Of a DNA stretch of 64,000 bases, positions 45,334 through 55,734 are shown piece by piece. The stretch lies in assembly GCA_035048485.1 (NCBI GenBank), contig CM068586.1, forward strand, positions 31,962,849-32,026,848. The letters are read 5' to 3'. Position 1 is the first letter of the stretch, and the number at the start of each line of letters is the position of its first letter. A program made the position numbers and the translations under genes. The stretch is from Pteria penguin (lineage: Eukaryota > Mollusca > Bivalvia > Pterioida > Pteriidae). The notes under the pieces were generated by a model that was not told where the DNA came from, searched no databases, and worked only from the letters and a program-made list of their open reading frames with translations.

Positions 45334-45609
45334 CCGAAGCCGGCGTGGCCTAGTGGTATCGCGCTCGCCTCCTGGTGGTCGGGAGGCCGGGGTTCGAATC
45401 CCGGTCATGTCGGTGTCCTGTCTTTCGGATAAGACAGTAAAACCGAGGACCCATGTCGTAGTATGCATGGCATGTTAAAGATCCCTCACTGCTTCGGGTG
45501 GGTCCGTTGCAAATGTCAAAATTTGTATGCCTTGCATCAGGCAGATGCCGCCACCATATACTTGAAATATTTATGGTATGACGTTAAACAAAAATCAATC
45601 AATCAATCA
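45334..45609 (+). mobile_element. SINE family 1, best-preserved copy
   Basis: tRNA-like head with A-box TGGCCTAGTGG and B-box GGTTCGAATCCCGG, body ATGTCGGTGTCCTGTCTTTC, CCCTCACTGCTTCGGGTGGG, TGCCTTGCATCAGGCAGATG and a (AATC)n tail. TGTATAAGT flanks it at 45325-45333 and 45610-45618. The best reference for the family in this window; the head is a Pol III promoter. Confidence 0.92.
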
Positions 45610-45864
45610 TGTATAAGTTCCTGATTATATTTTCAGCCGGGAAAATGTAGTAGAGATGGATTTTGATACAAGAAAATCCTATACAGACTTGAGGGTGCTT
45701 GATGCTGTCCTGGGAATAACTCCCGTTTTCCTGGCGGAAATTGAATACCCTGTTAATTCAGTATGATTAAATATGACAATACCCTGTTCACTATTTAGCG
45801 CCCGAGGTGGTATATTTAAACCGAAGGGGTCCTGATCTAGTGGTAAAACACTGGATAGTCTAGC

Positions 45865-45886
45865 CAGAGACATATATATGTCTCTG
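45865..45886. mobile_element. CAGAGAC micro-palindrome, perfect 22 bp
   Basis: CAGAGACATAT followed by its exact inverse, flanked by GTCTAGC at 45858-45864 and 45887-45893. Confidence 0.85.
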
Positions 45887-46094
45887 GTCTAGCACGCTAC
45901 CAATTTTCTTTTTTATTCTCGAAGTCGGCGTGACATCACACTAAGATCTAAATGAAGATAATCCCCGAAACATTCCGAGGATGACCTGGGGGATAAACTC
46001 GGTGTTTATCATAGACCGTAATGCAACTTTGATGAACTATAGAGTGTTCCCATACAACCCTGTTTTCCTCAAATTAGCTAGAGTTATCTCCCTC

Positions 46095-46341
46095 ATTGGA
46101 GTACAGCTCTCGGACTTTATCCATCTATGCTCATGTAAAACTGCTTGATTTAACTTAATTTTATGAAATAATCACATTGTACATCTAAATGTTTTACAGA
46201 AAATTTTCAACTGATTGATTATATTTACTGATTAATTAAGACTGAAGTCACGAAATCTACCCTGAAACATAGTTATTTTCTCAGAAATTTAATGAAGTTT
46301 ACATGGTAGAGATGGAAAAAGTCCGAGAGTTGTACTCCAAT
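46095..46341. repeat. Inverted repeat with 32-bp arms
   Basis: ATTGGAGTACAGCTCTCGGA.. (46095-46126) pairs with ..CCGAGAGTTGTACTCCAAT (46310-46341), about 180-bp spacer. Probably a MITE. Confidence 0.65.
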
Positions 46342-46747
46342 ATGGCCGTTAATGCTAGTAGTGTGACATCACATGGGCAAACTCTATATGATGACTCTCT
46401 TTCATTCTTCGAATTTTATATGACCGCGCTTTGCAAAAATGAGATTCAAAATATCGGATTCTTCGTAGACAGCGGTGATAAATCCCGAGACTTATCCCCC
46501 AACAAATATGATGCAAATTAGGTAATTTAACCAGTCCGACATCAAGAATAGGGGAACATAAGATGAAAAATATAGAAAACAGTGGCAACGGTCGGCAGAC
46601 GCCAACTAGCAGATTCAGGGCCATCTCTTCCTGAAAATACATAGATAGTATTTACGTATAGGTTCTCAACTTTTTATAATATTAACAAGTTCATTATTAA
46701 ATATGCATATGTTAAGAGACATATATACATTATGTAGAACGTATACC

Positions 46748-46784
46748 CAGAGACATATATACTTTCAAAGCATATATGTCTCTG
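46748..46784. mobile_element. CAGAGAC micro-palindrome, 37 bp
   Basis: CAGAGACATATATACTTT ... GCATATATGTCTCTG, flanked by GTATACC and GTATATC (6 of 7). Confidence 0.7.
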
Positions 46785-46937
46785 GTATATCTGACAATTT
46801 GTATAAACATTCCAAGTTTTAAGGATGAGAATCACAGCTCAATGACATAACCTGCATCTAACTATTAAACTCAAAACTGAAATTGATGCCGTAGACCGGG
46901 AGTGAATCGTTACAACTCTTGAATAAAGATTACCACA

Positions 46938-47010
46938 CTTTTTGGCAGTACGGTCAGGTCATGTGATTACACTTGGGGACGTGCTACCTGATCGCCGAAG
47001 TCACTGCATG
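46938..47010. repeat. Diverged direct repeat, copy 2
   Basis: CTTTTTGGCAGTACGG ... GTCATGTGATTA ... TGATCGCCGAAGTCACTGC; partner of 42626-42700. Confidence 0.65.
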
Positions 47011-47742
47011 TTGGAGAATACCCGGATACCCGCAGCGAGACGAATGTACCTCGAGTCATTGCGAAGCGGAAAGGTTGTTGACAGGGGAAGCGAAACCCTT
47101 GGGGGTTTTACACACAGGTATTGGGTGGTAGTTACCATTGGCAACATACTTGAATTAAGTAAAGGAAAGGGGTCGGACACTTCAAAGTTTTAAGAGATAA
47201 AGAGCGAGATATTACAATTGGGGAGAGGAATAATAAAATTTCTAACTGTCCTCGACGTTAAATACTTGCATCCGAAACATTGCTATTATTTTCATGATTC
47301 TAAATTTATCCCAACAGGGTATTAGCAGTTTGTCGTAAGTAAAGATATGAACTGCATTACAATAGAAATGTGAGTCTCATATCTCACTTATGATGGATTG
47401 GATAAGAGTCTAGATTCAGTGCTATAATGCGAGCTAAACTGAAAATAAGAGAAAGTTATACACGTAGGAAATACATGAACAGAATCTTTATATCATATCA
47501 ACAGTGCCACCATTATATTTGAGTAAATTACAGTTGATGTATGCCGATTTATAAAACTTTAGTATATGTCCTTCTTGGGAAAATATTTTGAAATTAAAGA
47601 TAGTGTAACAAAAAAACGTAATGAATATGACACATAAAATGTTAATTTTGACGAATATCCGTTTATTGAAATTTTACTCCTTTGGATGAATTTTGACTCG
47701 TTGCTCAGAGAAACAGTACGTATACGATTTGCACAGGAGTCT

Positions 47743-48786
47743 CAGGGGCGGATCCAGAACTTCATGTGCCGGGGGGACCTCACAATTGAGGCCCGAATGG
47801 GGAGGGGTCCGCCCCTTCCAAAGGTGGGGGTTCGGGGGGCTTCTCCGAGAAAATTTTGCAAAAATGAGGCGAAATGGTGCAATCTGGCGTTCTTTTTTGC
47901 ATTATTCATCAACATTTTCTTGACTTCAAATATTCCGCAAAAACTCTGAAATCGGAAGAAAACTGTCATAATATTTTCGATAAAAAATATCATGTTCACC
48001 CCTCCCTCTCTCCCATAGGTGGGGATGGGGTTTTCCTGAGAAGATATGACAAAAATCTTGCAAAATCGTGTGTGCCATATTAGGCCCCTTTTGTTCTAAT
48101 TCACGGAAATTTTATCAGGCATGGACCCAGATTTTCAGTAGGAGGAGGCGTAAAACTCGGCACAGGGTCTAGGGACTGCCTATAGGTCCCCGGTGGATGT
48201 AGGGTAGATCCTTGGTAGGGGAAACAAGGTGCAAAGTCCCCCTCCACGGGAGCTCCTGTATTTGAGACTTTTGGAGATACAAAATACGTTGTGAAAATAA
48301 ACTATTCTAGAAATGGCTATAAGTGAAAACCATCCTGTACATCGCGTAGCTTCAGTACAAGCGTTTCAAAAATTTGTACTGAAGCTACACGATGTACAAG
48401 ACGTATTTAAGTAAAATAGTATGGATAAGTAAAATCCATCTTGTGCAGCTCGTAGCTTCAAACATTTGTAACATTTGCTACACGATGTACAAGTAGCCAT
48501 ACGGTTTCACTCGCCTGAGGCCAAGTGACCGAACATTTGTGCGCTGGATATTAATTTGGATTGCACATATATTTCGCTTCCCTCTGGAAAATATTATGGA
48601 TCGTAAACGGGGATCAGGGGAGATTTATCATGAAATTGATCGCGAGTGAAGCGAGTCAACGATTTTTTAGACAGAAATGCAGTAAAATAGGTCCTTAAAC
48701 AGACTATGGTGCCCCCTTCAGCGGGCACTGCCGGGGGGGGGGGCACGTGCCCCCGTGCCCCCTCCCCCCGGCTGGATCCGCCCCTG
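47743..48786. mobile_element. 1044-bp CAGGGGCGGATCCAG inverted-repeat element
   Basis: 15-bp perfect terminal inverted repeats (CAGGGGCGGATCCAG) and a 5-bp target duplication AGTCT at 47738-47742 and 48787-48791. G/C-rich ends with GGGGGG tracts; two internal hairpins around GTACATCGCGTAGCTTCAG (48335-48400) and GCAGCTCGTAGCTTC (48455-48495). No transposase recognised. Termini resemble hAT-like CAGNGGCGG ends, but the duplication is 5 bp rather than the usual 8. Confidence 0.88.
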
Positions 48787-48804
48787 AGTCTATCAAAGTG
48801 TTAT

Positions 48805-48932
48805 CAGAGACCTATATAAAGGTATATAGAGGCACGGGGAAGATTGTATATGTACTGGCATGGGGGAGATTGTACTGGGACTGGCACTGGGACATCTTAT
48901 ATAATGGTGTATACAGGGACTCTATGTCTCTG
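48805..48932. mobile_element. CAGAGAC element, 128 bp, longest member
   Basis: Starts CAGAGACCTATATAAAGG and ends CTCTATGTCTCTG, flanked by GTGTTAT at 48798-48804 and 48933-48939. The interior has two GGGGAAGATTGT/GGGGGAGATTGT blocks and ACTGGGACTGGCACTGGGAC. Could resemble the progenitor of the shorter palindromes. Confidence 0.8.
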
Positions 48933-49836
48933 GTGTTATAAGGCGGGGCCTTCTGTGCAACATGTGGTCTCCGCTAACAATAAATATATATATTTAAAAG
49001 CAAGCTTCCCTGATAAAAAGTGCTCTTATTTATGTGCTTCTGTAAGAAAATGCAAATGAGGGCATTGCTATACATGCAATTTCCATGATATACGGCGATA
49101 AAAAGACATTACGATATCGCATATCAATACAATGTTAAATTGAAAGTTTAAAATATTTATTTTTGCAAACTATGTTATAAATAAGTTTACAATAATCAAT
49201 GTCTAAATTTTCAAATTAATACAAAGCCTAATAATTGCATTGAGTAGCGATGATTTTAATACCAGACTCGACGATTGCGATGGGTCGCGGTGGGTTGCGG
49301 CGATTGCGATGGGTCACGATGGTTAAGTACGGGTCAGAGTATTTGCCATGGCTCTTGGATATGGAAAGAGAGATAGATTGCGGTGGTTCGCCGCGAAAAA
49401 TCACCGCAACGGTTGCGGTGATTTTCCACTATAAACTTAAACTGTCCGCGGCGGCAGAGCGGAAAATGTGTAATCCGCGTAGGCTGTACTGTAGATGAAA
49501 TGTATTGCTTAAGCAATATTCTCGTAAATACCCAGATTAAAGTGGAAATTTCAAGAAACTATAACTTTGGCTCTAATAAGATAGTATCTCCGTTACGAAC
49601 TTCATATGACTGAGTTCAAAGCATAATCAGAAGGCCACTGGTTCGAATCGCTTCTGGTACAGTAAAAAAGTCTATCAAATAACGGATCTTGTTGTCGTGG
49701 TTACAGAGCACAGCGCAGTACTAATACCATTTGTCAACTTGCTATTCCCAAGGTTTTTTTCTATTTTGAGTACATCCAATATAGCTTCCCATTACAAGTC
49801 AAATCTGTAACGACCTTGTATAACCTGTGTGTATTG

Positions 49837-51055
49837 TATGATCATGTCTTCCAGGGAAATATGTACATGTACTTGTTATGGCTGTATATAACTTGTGTAT
49901 TGTATGACTATGATTTTCGATGACATATGTGCTTGTAATGGCCGTAAAAAATTGCGTGTATTCAGTGACATAACTGCTTGTTATGACCGTATATAACCTC
50001 TATGTATTGTGTGCCATTCTTTATTTTACGGTGATATATAAGCTTGTTATGACCGTATATTATATAATGTGTGTGTATTGTATGCCATCCTTTGTTTTCG
50101 GTGACAAATGTGCTTGTTATGACCGTATATATAAGGTGTGTGTTGTATGCCATCCTTTGTTTTCCAGTGGCATATATGCTTGTTATGGCAATTTATAACG
50201 AGTGCATTGTATGACCATGTTTTCGGTGACATATGTGCTTGTTATGGTCGTATATAGTAGTAGTAGATTGGTGTTTTACGTTGCTTTCAACAATTTTTCA
50301 GTTATATCGCGACATGGAAGCGGGAGGTAATCAACCTCTCAAACATAATGGCGCAATCCGGGGATCGAACCCGGATCGTCGGCGCCGTAACCCAAGCGCT
50401 TAACCACTACACCAAGCCTGCTCCTTGGCCGTATATAACCTGTGTGTACTGTATGGTCATGTTTTTTCATTGATATATATGCTTGTTATGACCGTATATA
50501 ACTTGTGTGCATTGTATGGTCATGTTTTCAGTAACATATATATGTACTTGTTACGGCCGTATATAGCCTATTGTATAGCCATGTTTTTTTCATTGACATA
50601 TATGCTGGTTAAAACCTATATAACTTGTGTGTATTGCTTGGCCGTGTTTTTCGTTGACATATATGTTTGTTAAGGCCGTATATAACTTGTGTGTATTGTA
50701 TGGCCATGTTTTTTTCACTGACATATGTTTGTTAAGGCCGTATATAACTTTCGTGTATTGCAAGGTCATGTTTTCGGTGACATATGTGCTTGATACGGCC
50801 GTATATAACTTGTGTGTATTGTATGGCCATGTTTTTTTCACTGACATATATGCTTGTTATGGCCGTATATAACTTTTGTGTTTTGTATGGCCATGTTTTT
50901 TTCACTGACAAATATGCTTGTTATGGCCGCATATAACTTGTGTGTATTGTATGGTCATGTTTTTCAGTGACATAAATACTTGCTATGGCCGTATATGACT
51001 TGTCTATATTATATGGTCAAGTTTTCCAGTGACATACATTGTATGTGCTTGTTTC
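49837..51055. repeat. 62-bp minisatellite array, about 17 units
   Basis: Units read TGTATGGCCATGTTTTTCAC then TGACATATATGCTTGTTATG and GCCGTATATAACTTGTGTGT. Copies at the right end are the most alike. Interrupted by a SINE at 50257-50424. Open frames across it are by-products of the repeat. Confidence 0.92.
50257..50424 (-). mobile_element. SINE family 2 inserted in the minisatellite
   Basis: Minus-strand head GGAGCAGGCTTGGTGTAGTG, B-box GGGTTCGATCCCC, tail AAAACACCAATCTACTAC. Both flanks are minisatellite sequence (GTCGTATATA / GGCCGTATATA). Confidence 0.9.
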
Positions 51056-51059
51056 ATTA

Positions 51060-52370
51060 CAGTAAATACATATTTAGGTCAACCATAAAGTTAACATATT
51101 CCAATCCATGGACTGATTTTCACTGATTTTCTGTGGAGGCAAGTTACAAAGCTAATCTCTATAAGTCTCCCGGAAATTACAGTTCAAGCATACTGCAATG
51201 ACGAATGAGCAATTTTCAATACACTTTGTCATGTTTTATATTTGTATTTAACGATCGTCTTCATGGCGCTAAATATTTCATTGAAATAGGACGAAACTAT
51301 CAAATGTAATTAATCACGTTACTTTAACTTCTAAAATAAACAACTTGCACTGAAGACCTACATTTTTTCCACTTTAATATTTTTAACCAAAAAAGTGATA
51401 AATGAAGACGAGTTCATGGTGTACTCCAGTCACGAGATAAAACGCTTTGACATCGCCATTGTATTTATATTTACATACACGTATGTATCTACTTCATTGA
51501 TGGACCCTGATGTCTGGGTGGAGACGTCTTTCTCCGGTGTAAGAAGTTTTCTTGGTGAATATATTTAATATTTTGAGACTAACTATGAAAAAAACAAATG
51601 TGTAGACTTTTCCAAATTACTAGATCCGCAACTGCATTGGTTTACATAAATAGATAATCTTCAGTCAAACAGGTGTTAGATCATGCGATCGAAAGTTAAT
51701 GTTATATGTCAGCATGCCATATTTTCGTCTTAGTGTACAATATAGTATATAATTAAAAAGAAACAAACAAACAAACAAAAAACAATAAATAAATACAAAA
51801 CAAAAAAAAAAAAAACAAAACATAACAAAACAAAAAATCCAAAACAAGCAAAATGTTACGACAGTGTTCTGGAAAACATGACATAGATTCAGTCACCTGA
51901 ATGTACTAGTATCTCATACATGATAACAGCCAGCCATTAACTATAGGTATTTAATCTACAGAACGTGATGCAGATGGTTAATTTAACTATTTTTATCAAA
52001 ACGACCTTGTGTGATTAAAATGAATCGACATTTAAGGATTCGCTTGTCACGAACATTCAAGTCAGTGTTGTAGTTTCTTATCACCCCCTTTCCAAATTAA
52101 TCTAAAAACGGCTGCATCCATCCATTTCCAGAGAAGTTATACTTCATTTATTTATTGTGTACTTCGAAATATCAACATTAATGTCTTAAGATCGTTAGTG
52201 GTGTGGTGTGGACCAATACATTTTGTTTCCTTATTGTAAAGTCCATGTCAGGATAATTCTATCTACATTAATGGCAGAGAAAATCTGAGAATCTAGAAAA
52301 AAAATAATAACCCCACCTATCTTCAGCAGCAATCACTACCAGAAGAACGCTTTGCACTGCTTCGATCAGA
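51060..52370. other. Intergenic, no gene seen
   Basis: AT-rich with an A/AAAC-rich run at 51755-51850. No supported reading frame. Confidence 0.5.
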
Positions 52371-52735
52371 TGACAGACTACTGGCAGAAATGGCCACATG
52401 CTCAGAATATAATTCCACCTTTAGTAGATGGTATAATTCTGACAGGCATTACCACGTACCCAGATTAAAGCTTTACTTCATTAGATAGCAGAATTCTAAA
52501 TACTGGCAGAAATTGTCACATTACAGATAGAATGCAGAATACTGGCAGAAATTGTCACATTACAGATTAGACTTTCAACTTCAGTAGAATGCGGAATACT
52601 TGCAGAAATTATCCAGACTAGAATTACAAATGGCAGAAACTGTCACACGCCCAAACTAGAATTTCTACCTTCAGTAGAAAACAGAATATTGGCGAAGTAC
52701 TGGCAAAAATTGCCACTTGCCCAGACTAGAATTTG
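52370..52735. repeat. Degenerate tandem repeat
   Basis: About six units of 50-62 bp around ATACTGGCAGAAATTGTCAC, CCCAGACTAGAATT and TTCAGTAGAATGCAG. Confidence 0.8.
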
Positions 52736-53693
52736 AATTTCATGGAGTGCTTTTGATTTTTTTTTCGACATTATATACAAGTATAGAAGACACAACTCAT
52801 AGAAATTCCTTGATTGTATTCATCTGTTTTCTTTTTTATTTACCGGGTACTTTATTTTACCATTACTTTATTCATTCATTTATTTCTTGTTATTGTATTA
52901 TCACTTTTTTACATTCAGGTCATACGATAGATAGTGGAGTTCGATGGATTTTATGGCAATCATTATCAAAGTAATACTTTTGGGGGGTTTTTTATCCCTC
53001 AGAAAATACTTGTATCCAAAGGACCAATACCTTGCAAACCTTTAACATGTAAAATATAACAACTTCGGTTAACTGAAGTAAACACAAGCATTTTCTAGTT
53101 GCTGAAATAATGTGAAGAAACCAGACAACCAGATCTTGGTGTCTGTCCCAACCCAGCTTCTATTCTCTCAAGAGCACAGTGAAAAATGAATCCTAGTACA
53201 ATGAAGCAAATCACATATAATGGCACTTCTTTCTGAAAAGTGTTCACAAAATACGATTTATGACCCTGCTCTGCTTTACGGTAACTTACCCCATATATCT
53301 AGACATGCACCATAAATGTATGCGCAATCATGACTAGCAGGGTTATTCAAGCTTATTTATTACTTACTTTTAAATATCTGAACTCGGCACTACTGTGTTT
53401 TCCGTAAAAAAAGACTAATATTTAGGGTGACTGTCTCTCTTGCTTTCCTTCAACACTGACATTCCCTAAATATAGGTCATTTCTCAAAATGTATTTGATA
53501 CGGTACTATAAACACAGTTTGTATAAGATTACATCAATAGACCCTTAATGCACGTACTGTAGAATAGAAACACAAACCGTCTACCTAGAAACAAACCAGG
53601 TGGAATTTACGCCCCAGTTGTATTCAATTAAACGTTAAGTGTGCACAACATTTGCCTAACAGTTTGGAAACTATATCTTCCCTCAATAAGAAA

Positions 53694-53695
<2 letters not shown>

Positions 53696-53780
<85 letters not shown>
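53696..53780. repeat. (TA)n microsatellite, long
   Basis: About 40 TA units with one TTTATA interruption. Confidence 0.95.
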
Positions 53781-54054
53781 TCTTTATTCCTTGCAGTTTT
53801 AAAAGTGTTAATGTACAGAAGACTACCAATATTCACGATCATTGTAGTTTTACTGAAAGTACACCAACAGAAATGACGGTTATTCAATAAGGAAGTCATG
53901 CTGAAGTCATGCTGAAAGTAAGAAAATCTACAAATCTACTGTGTATTAAGTCTAGTGTCATTTTACTTGTTTTCAAAACTTGTCCACATACTACGTGTAT
54001 GTACCAACTACCGTGCGTTGACCCCATCTCTCCTCTACTCGCAGGACTTTCAAT

Positions 54055-54225
54055 AACTGCCCACTAGAATCCATATCCTATTTGCCAACTTCAGTTAATT
54101 ATCCACTATATATAGTCCATATCCTAGTCAAGTAACTGCCCACTATAATCCTGATCCTACTCATCGACTTTCGGTAACTGTCCACTAAAATCCATATCCT
54201 GTTCGCCGAATTTCATTACGAAGTG
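54055..54225. repeat. Short tandem repeat
   Basis: Three units of about 57 bp around AACTGCCCACTAGAATCCAT, ATCCTATTCGCC and ACTTTCGGT. Confidence 0.7.
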
Positions 54226-54327
54226 GCACTTTCACGAACTGGCCGTCGAACCCAAAATCACCATACGTGAAAGGATATAGACAGATTGATAGCTACAAAT
54301 TACCCAATAAAGTAAACTATCCTCCAC

Positions 54328-54369
54328 CAGGGACGTATGTAACACATATATGTGTAATTTACGTCCCTG
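54328..54369. mobile_element. CAGGGACG palindrome, 42 bp, relative of the CAGAGAC family
   Basis: CAGGGACGTATGTAACAC ... AATTTACGTCCCTG, flanked by CCTCCAC (54321-54327) and CCTCCAT (54370-54376), 6 of 7. Same size class and flank length as the CAGAGAC palindromes. Confidence 0.7.
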
Positions 54370-54440
54370 CCTCCATGTATCGATGAATTTACTTGATATG
54401 ATGACAATCACAAATGAAATATACCGGTAAAAAAACTTAC

Positions 54441-54566
54441 CTACCAATGCAACACTCGATAAGCCTAATGCAATCAATCCAAACACCAGTAGTTTTCCGA
54501 AATATCTGAAGCGCCGTCCCAGCGTGGTTGTTATCTACGCTCCGTAAAGGGATGTCCTCAGGCCAC
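54441..54566 (-). other. Candidate exon of an unknown gene
   Basis: On the minus strand a good acceptor (TTTTTCAATTACAG, ending 54567) and a strong donor (GTAAGTTTTT at 54440) enclose 126 bases. One frame is fully open (WPEDIPLRSVDNNHAGTALQ..). A second, after a stop at about 54533, reads RRFRYFGKLLVFGLIALGLS, like a signal anchor, but has no ATG. I do not recognise either. It could be a 5' UTR exon of a minus-strand gene; no neighbouring exon was found. Confidence 0.25.
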
Positions 54567-54975
54567 CTGTAATTGAAAAAGTCTCGTGAAAACTTCACGA
54601 TATACTTCTATTTTAATCGGATCATCAAACGGTTGTTTTGCCTTGTGGTGTACCTCTGTTTACTTATACACACGTACGTCATTGCATGCTCTAATGGAGT
54701 AGAACTTTTACTTTTGCTTGATTGATTGTCCATTTTACATACTGTAAAGGAAATCATTTATCGTTGCATTCGGATTAGTTAAAATGTACAGTCTCCGGAT
54801 ATTTTTCAAACTGACACACCTTACTCAGCAATCACTCGGCCTCTATAAAAAAAACCAATGAACATAACAACAACAACCCCCAAAAACCCCAGTAAAATTA
54901 CAAAAACAAACAAAACAAAATAAATCCCAAAATAAACTAACCATCGTTCTTAATTCACAAGGATCCAATAAGTTT

Positions 54976-55317
54976 TCACATGATTATGCTTTCGATACCT
55001 ATACTTTCTGCACGGTTTACGGACTTAAATACCGTGACTGTGGTTGTGTACTCATTCTTGACCGGGTTATTTCGTATGTATTTTAAGAATTCTATTCTTA
55101 TTTGGAATACTATATGAAGACAAGTTGATGCAGTGTCAAGCTTGATACAACAATACCCATCTTTCGTCTCTATGTCGTTCGGGATCTTTCCGCGTTTTAC
55201 TTTGAAATACAACTGTATATGAACTATGCTGATAAGTCTTTTCCTCGTTACGGGTCGATCGAACTTCACAATCTTGCAATTGTTTTCTTCAACTTTCAAC
55301 GTCTTTAAGGCGCCACG
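54976..55317 (-). other. Open frame without ATG start, unknown
   Basis: A continuous minus-strand frame of over 107 codons (KVEENNCKIVKFDRPVTRKR.., ..DGYCCIKLDTASTCLHIVFQ..) ends at a TGA just below 54976. It looks protein-like in composition but has no ATG before its last residue and no clear splice sites. It may be an exon, a decayed gene or chance. Confidence 0.2.
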
Positions 55318-55590
55318 TCACTTAACGTGGTTACGCTACATGTATCTGCCCTGATGAATCACCAAATTAAAAGAAGAAAAAGAAATTATATGTAGACCTA
55401 TGCAACAAACACGTCAAAAGCATTGGCGGATCTCGTACATGTCAGAGTCTAATTGTACATAGGAATCTGTTTTTATTGCCTTGTCCAAGATAGGGCACCG
55501 ACGAGCGACCTATATGCCTCAAAACCGGGACTTCTCGGACACCTTCTATGGCCACCGGTTGAGCTACGCTCACTCGTTACGGCGTCGATG

Positions 55591-55734
55591 CACAGGCACT
55601 GTGTTACATGAGGAGTGACTTTTTAAAACTAACCCCCTCTTTTATATATCGTCTGGCTCCCCTTTCCCGAGACGATATATAAAGGAGGGGGATTAGTTTT
55701 AAAAAGGCACTCTTCATGTAACACAGTGCCTGTG
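55591..55734. mobile_element. 144-bp hairpin MITE
   Basis: CACAGGCACTGTGTTACATG, then AACCCCCTC and ATATATCGTCT pairs with AGACGATATAT, GAGGGGG and TCATGTAACACAGTGCCTGTG around a short loop. Flanks GTCGATG and GTCGACG (6 of 7). Confidence 0.8.

Larger units (their letters stand above)
40920..49491. mobile_element. Candidate 8.57-kb TA-flanked DNA transposon
   Basis: The left end reads TA|CAGTACAGCCTACGCGGATT (20 bp) and the right end is its exact inverse followed by TA at 49492-49493. Both subterminal regions (40965-41150; 49265-49470) carry many CACCGCAAC/GTTGCGGTG motifs pointing inward, as transposase-binding subterminal repeats do. I recognise no transposase inside. The interior holds at least nine CAGAGAC palindromes, a SINE, a 1.04-kb inverted-repeat element and other hairpins. 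It could alternatively be two separate element ends that happen to face each other. Confidence 0.6.

Noticed and set aside
45338..45410. Possible tRNA gene
   Set aside because: A and B boxes are present, but it continues into the SINE body and tail, has target duplications and recurs elsewhere; it is a SINE head.
47686..47999. Overlapping frames of 76-87 codons
   Set aside because: They lie in the GC-rich end of the 1044-bp inverted-repeat element and match no transposase.
49983..50872. Several 60-85 codon frames on both strands
   Set aside because: By-products of the 62-bp minisatellite.
53624..53899. Tyr/Ile repeat proteins
   Set aside because: Translation of a (TA)n microsatellite.
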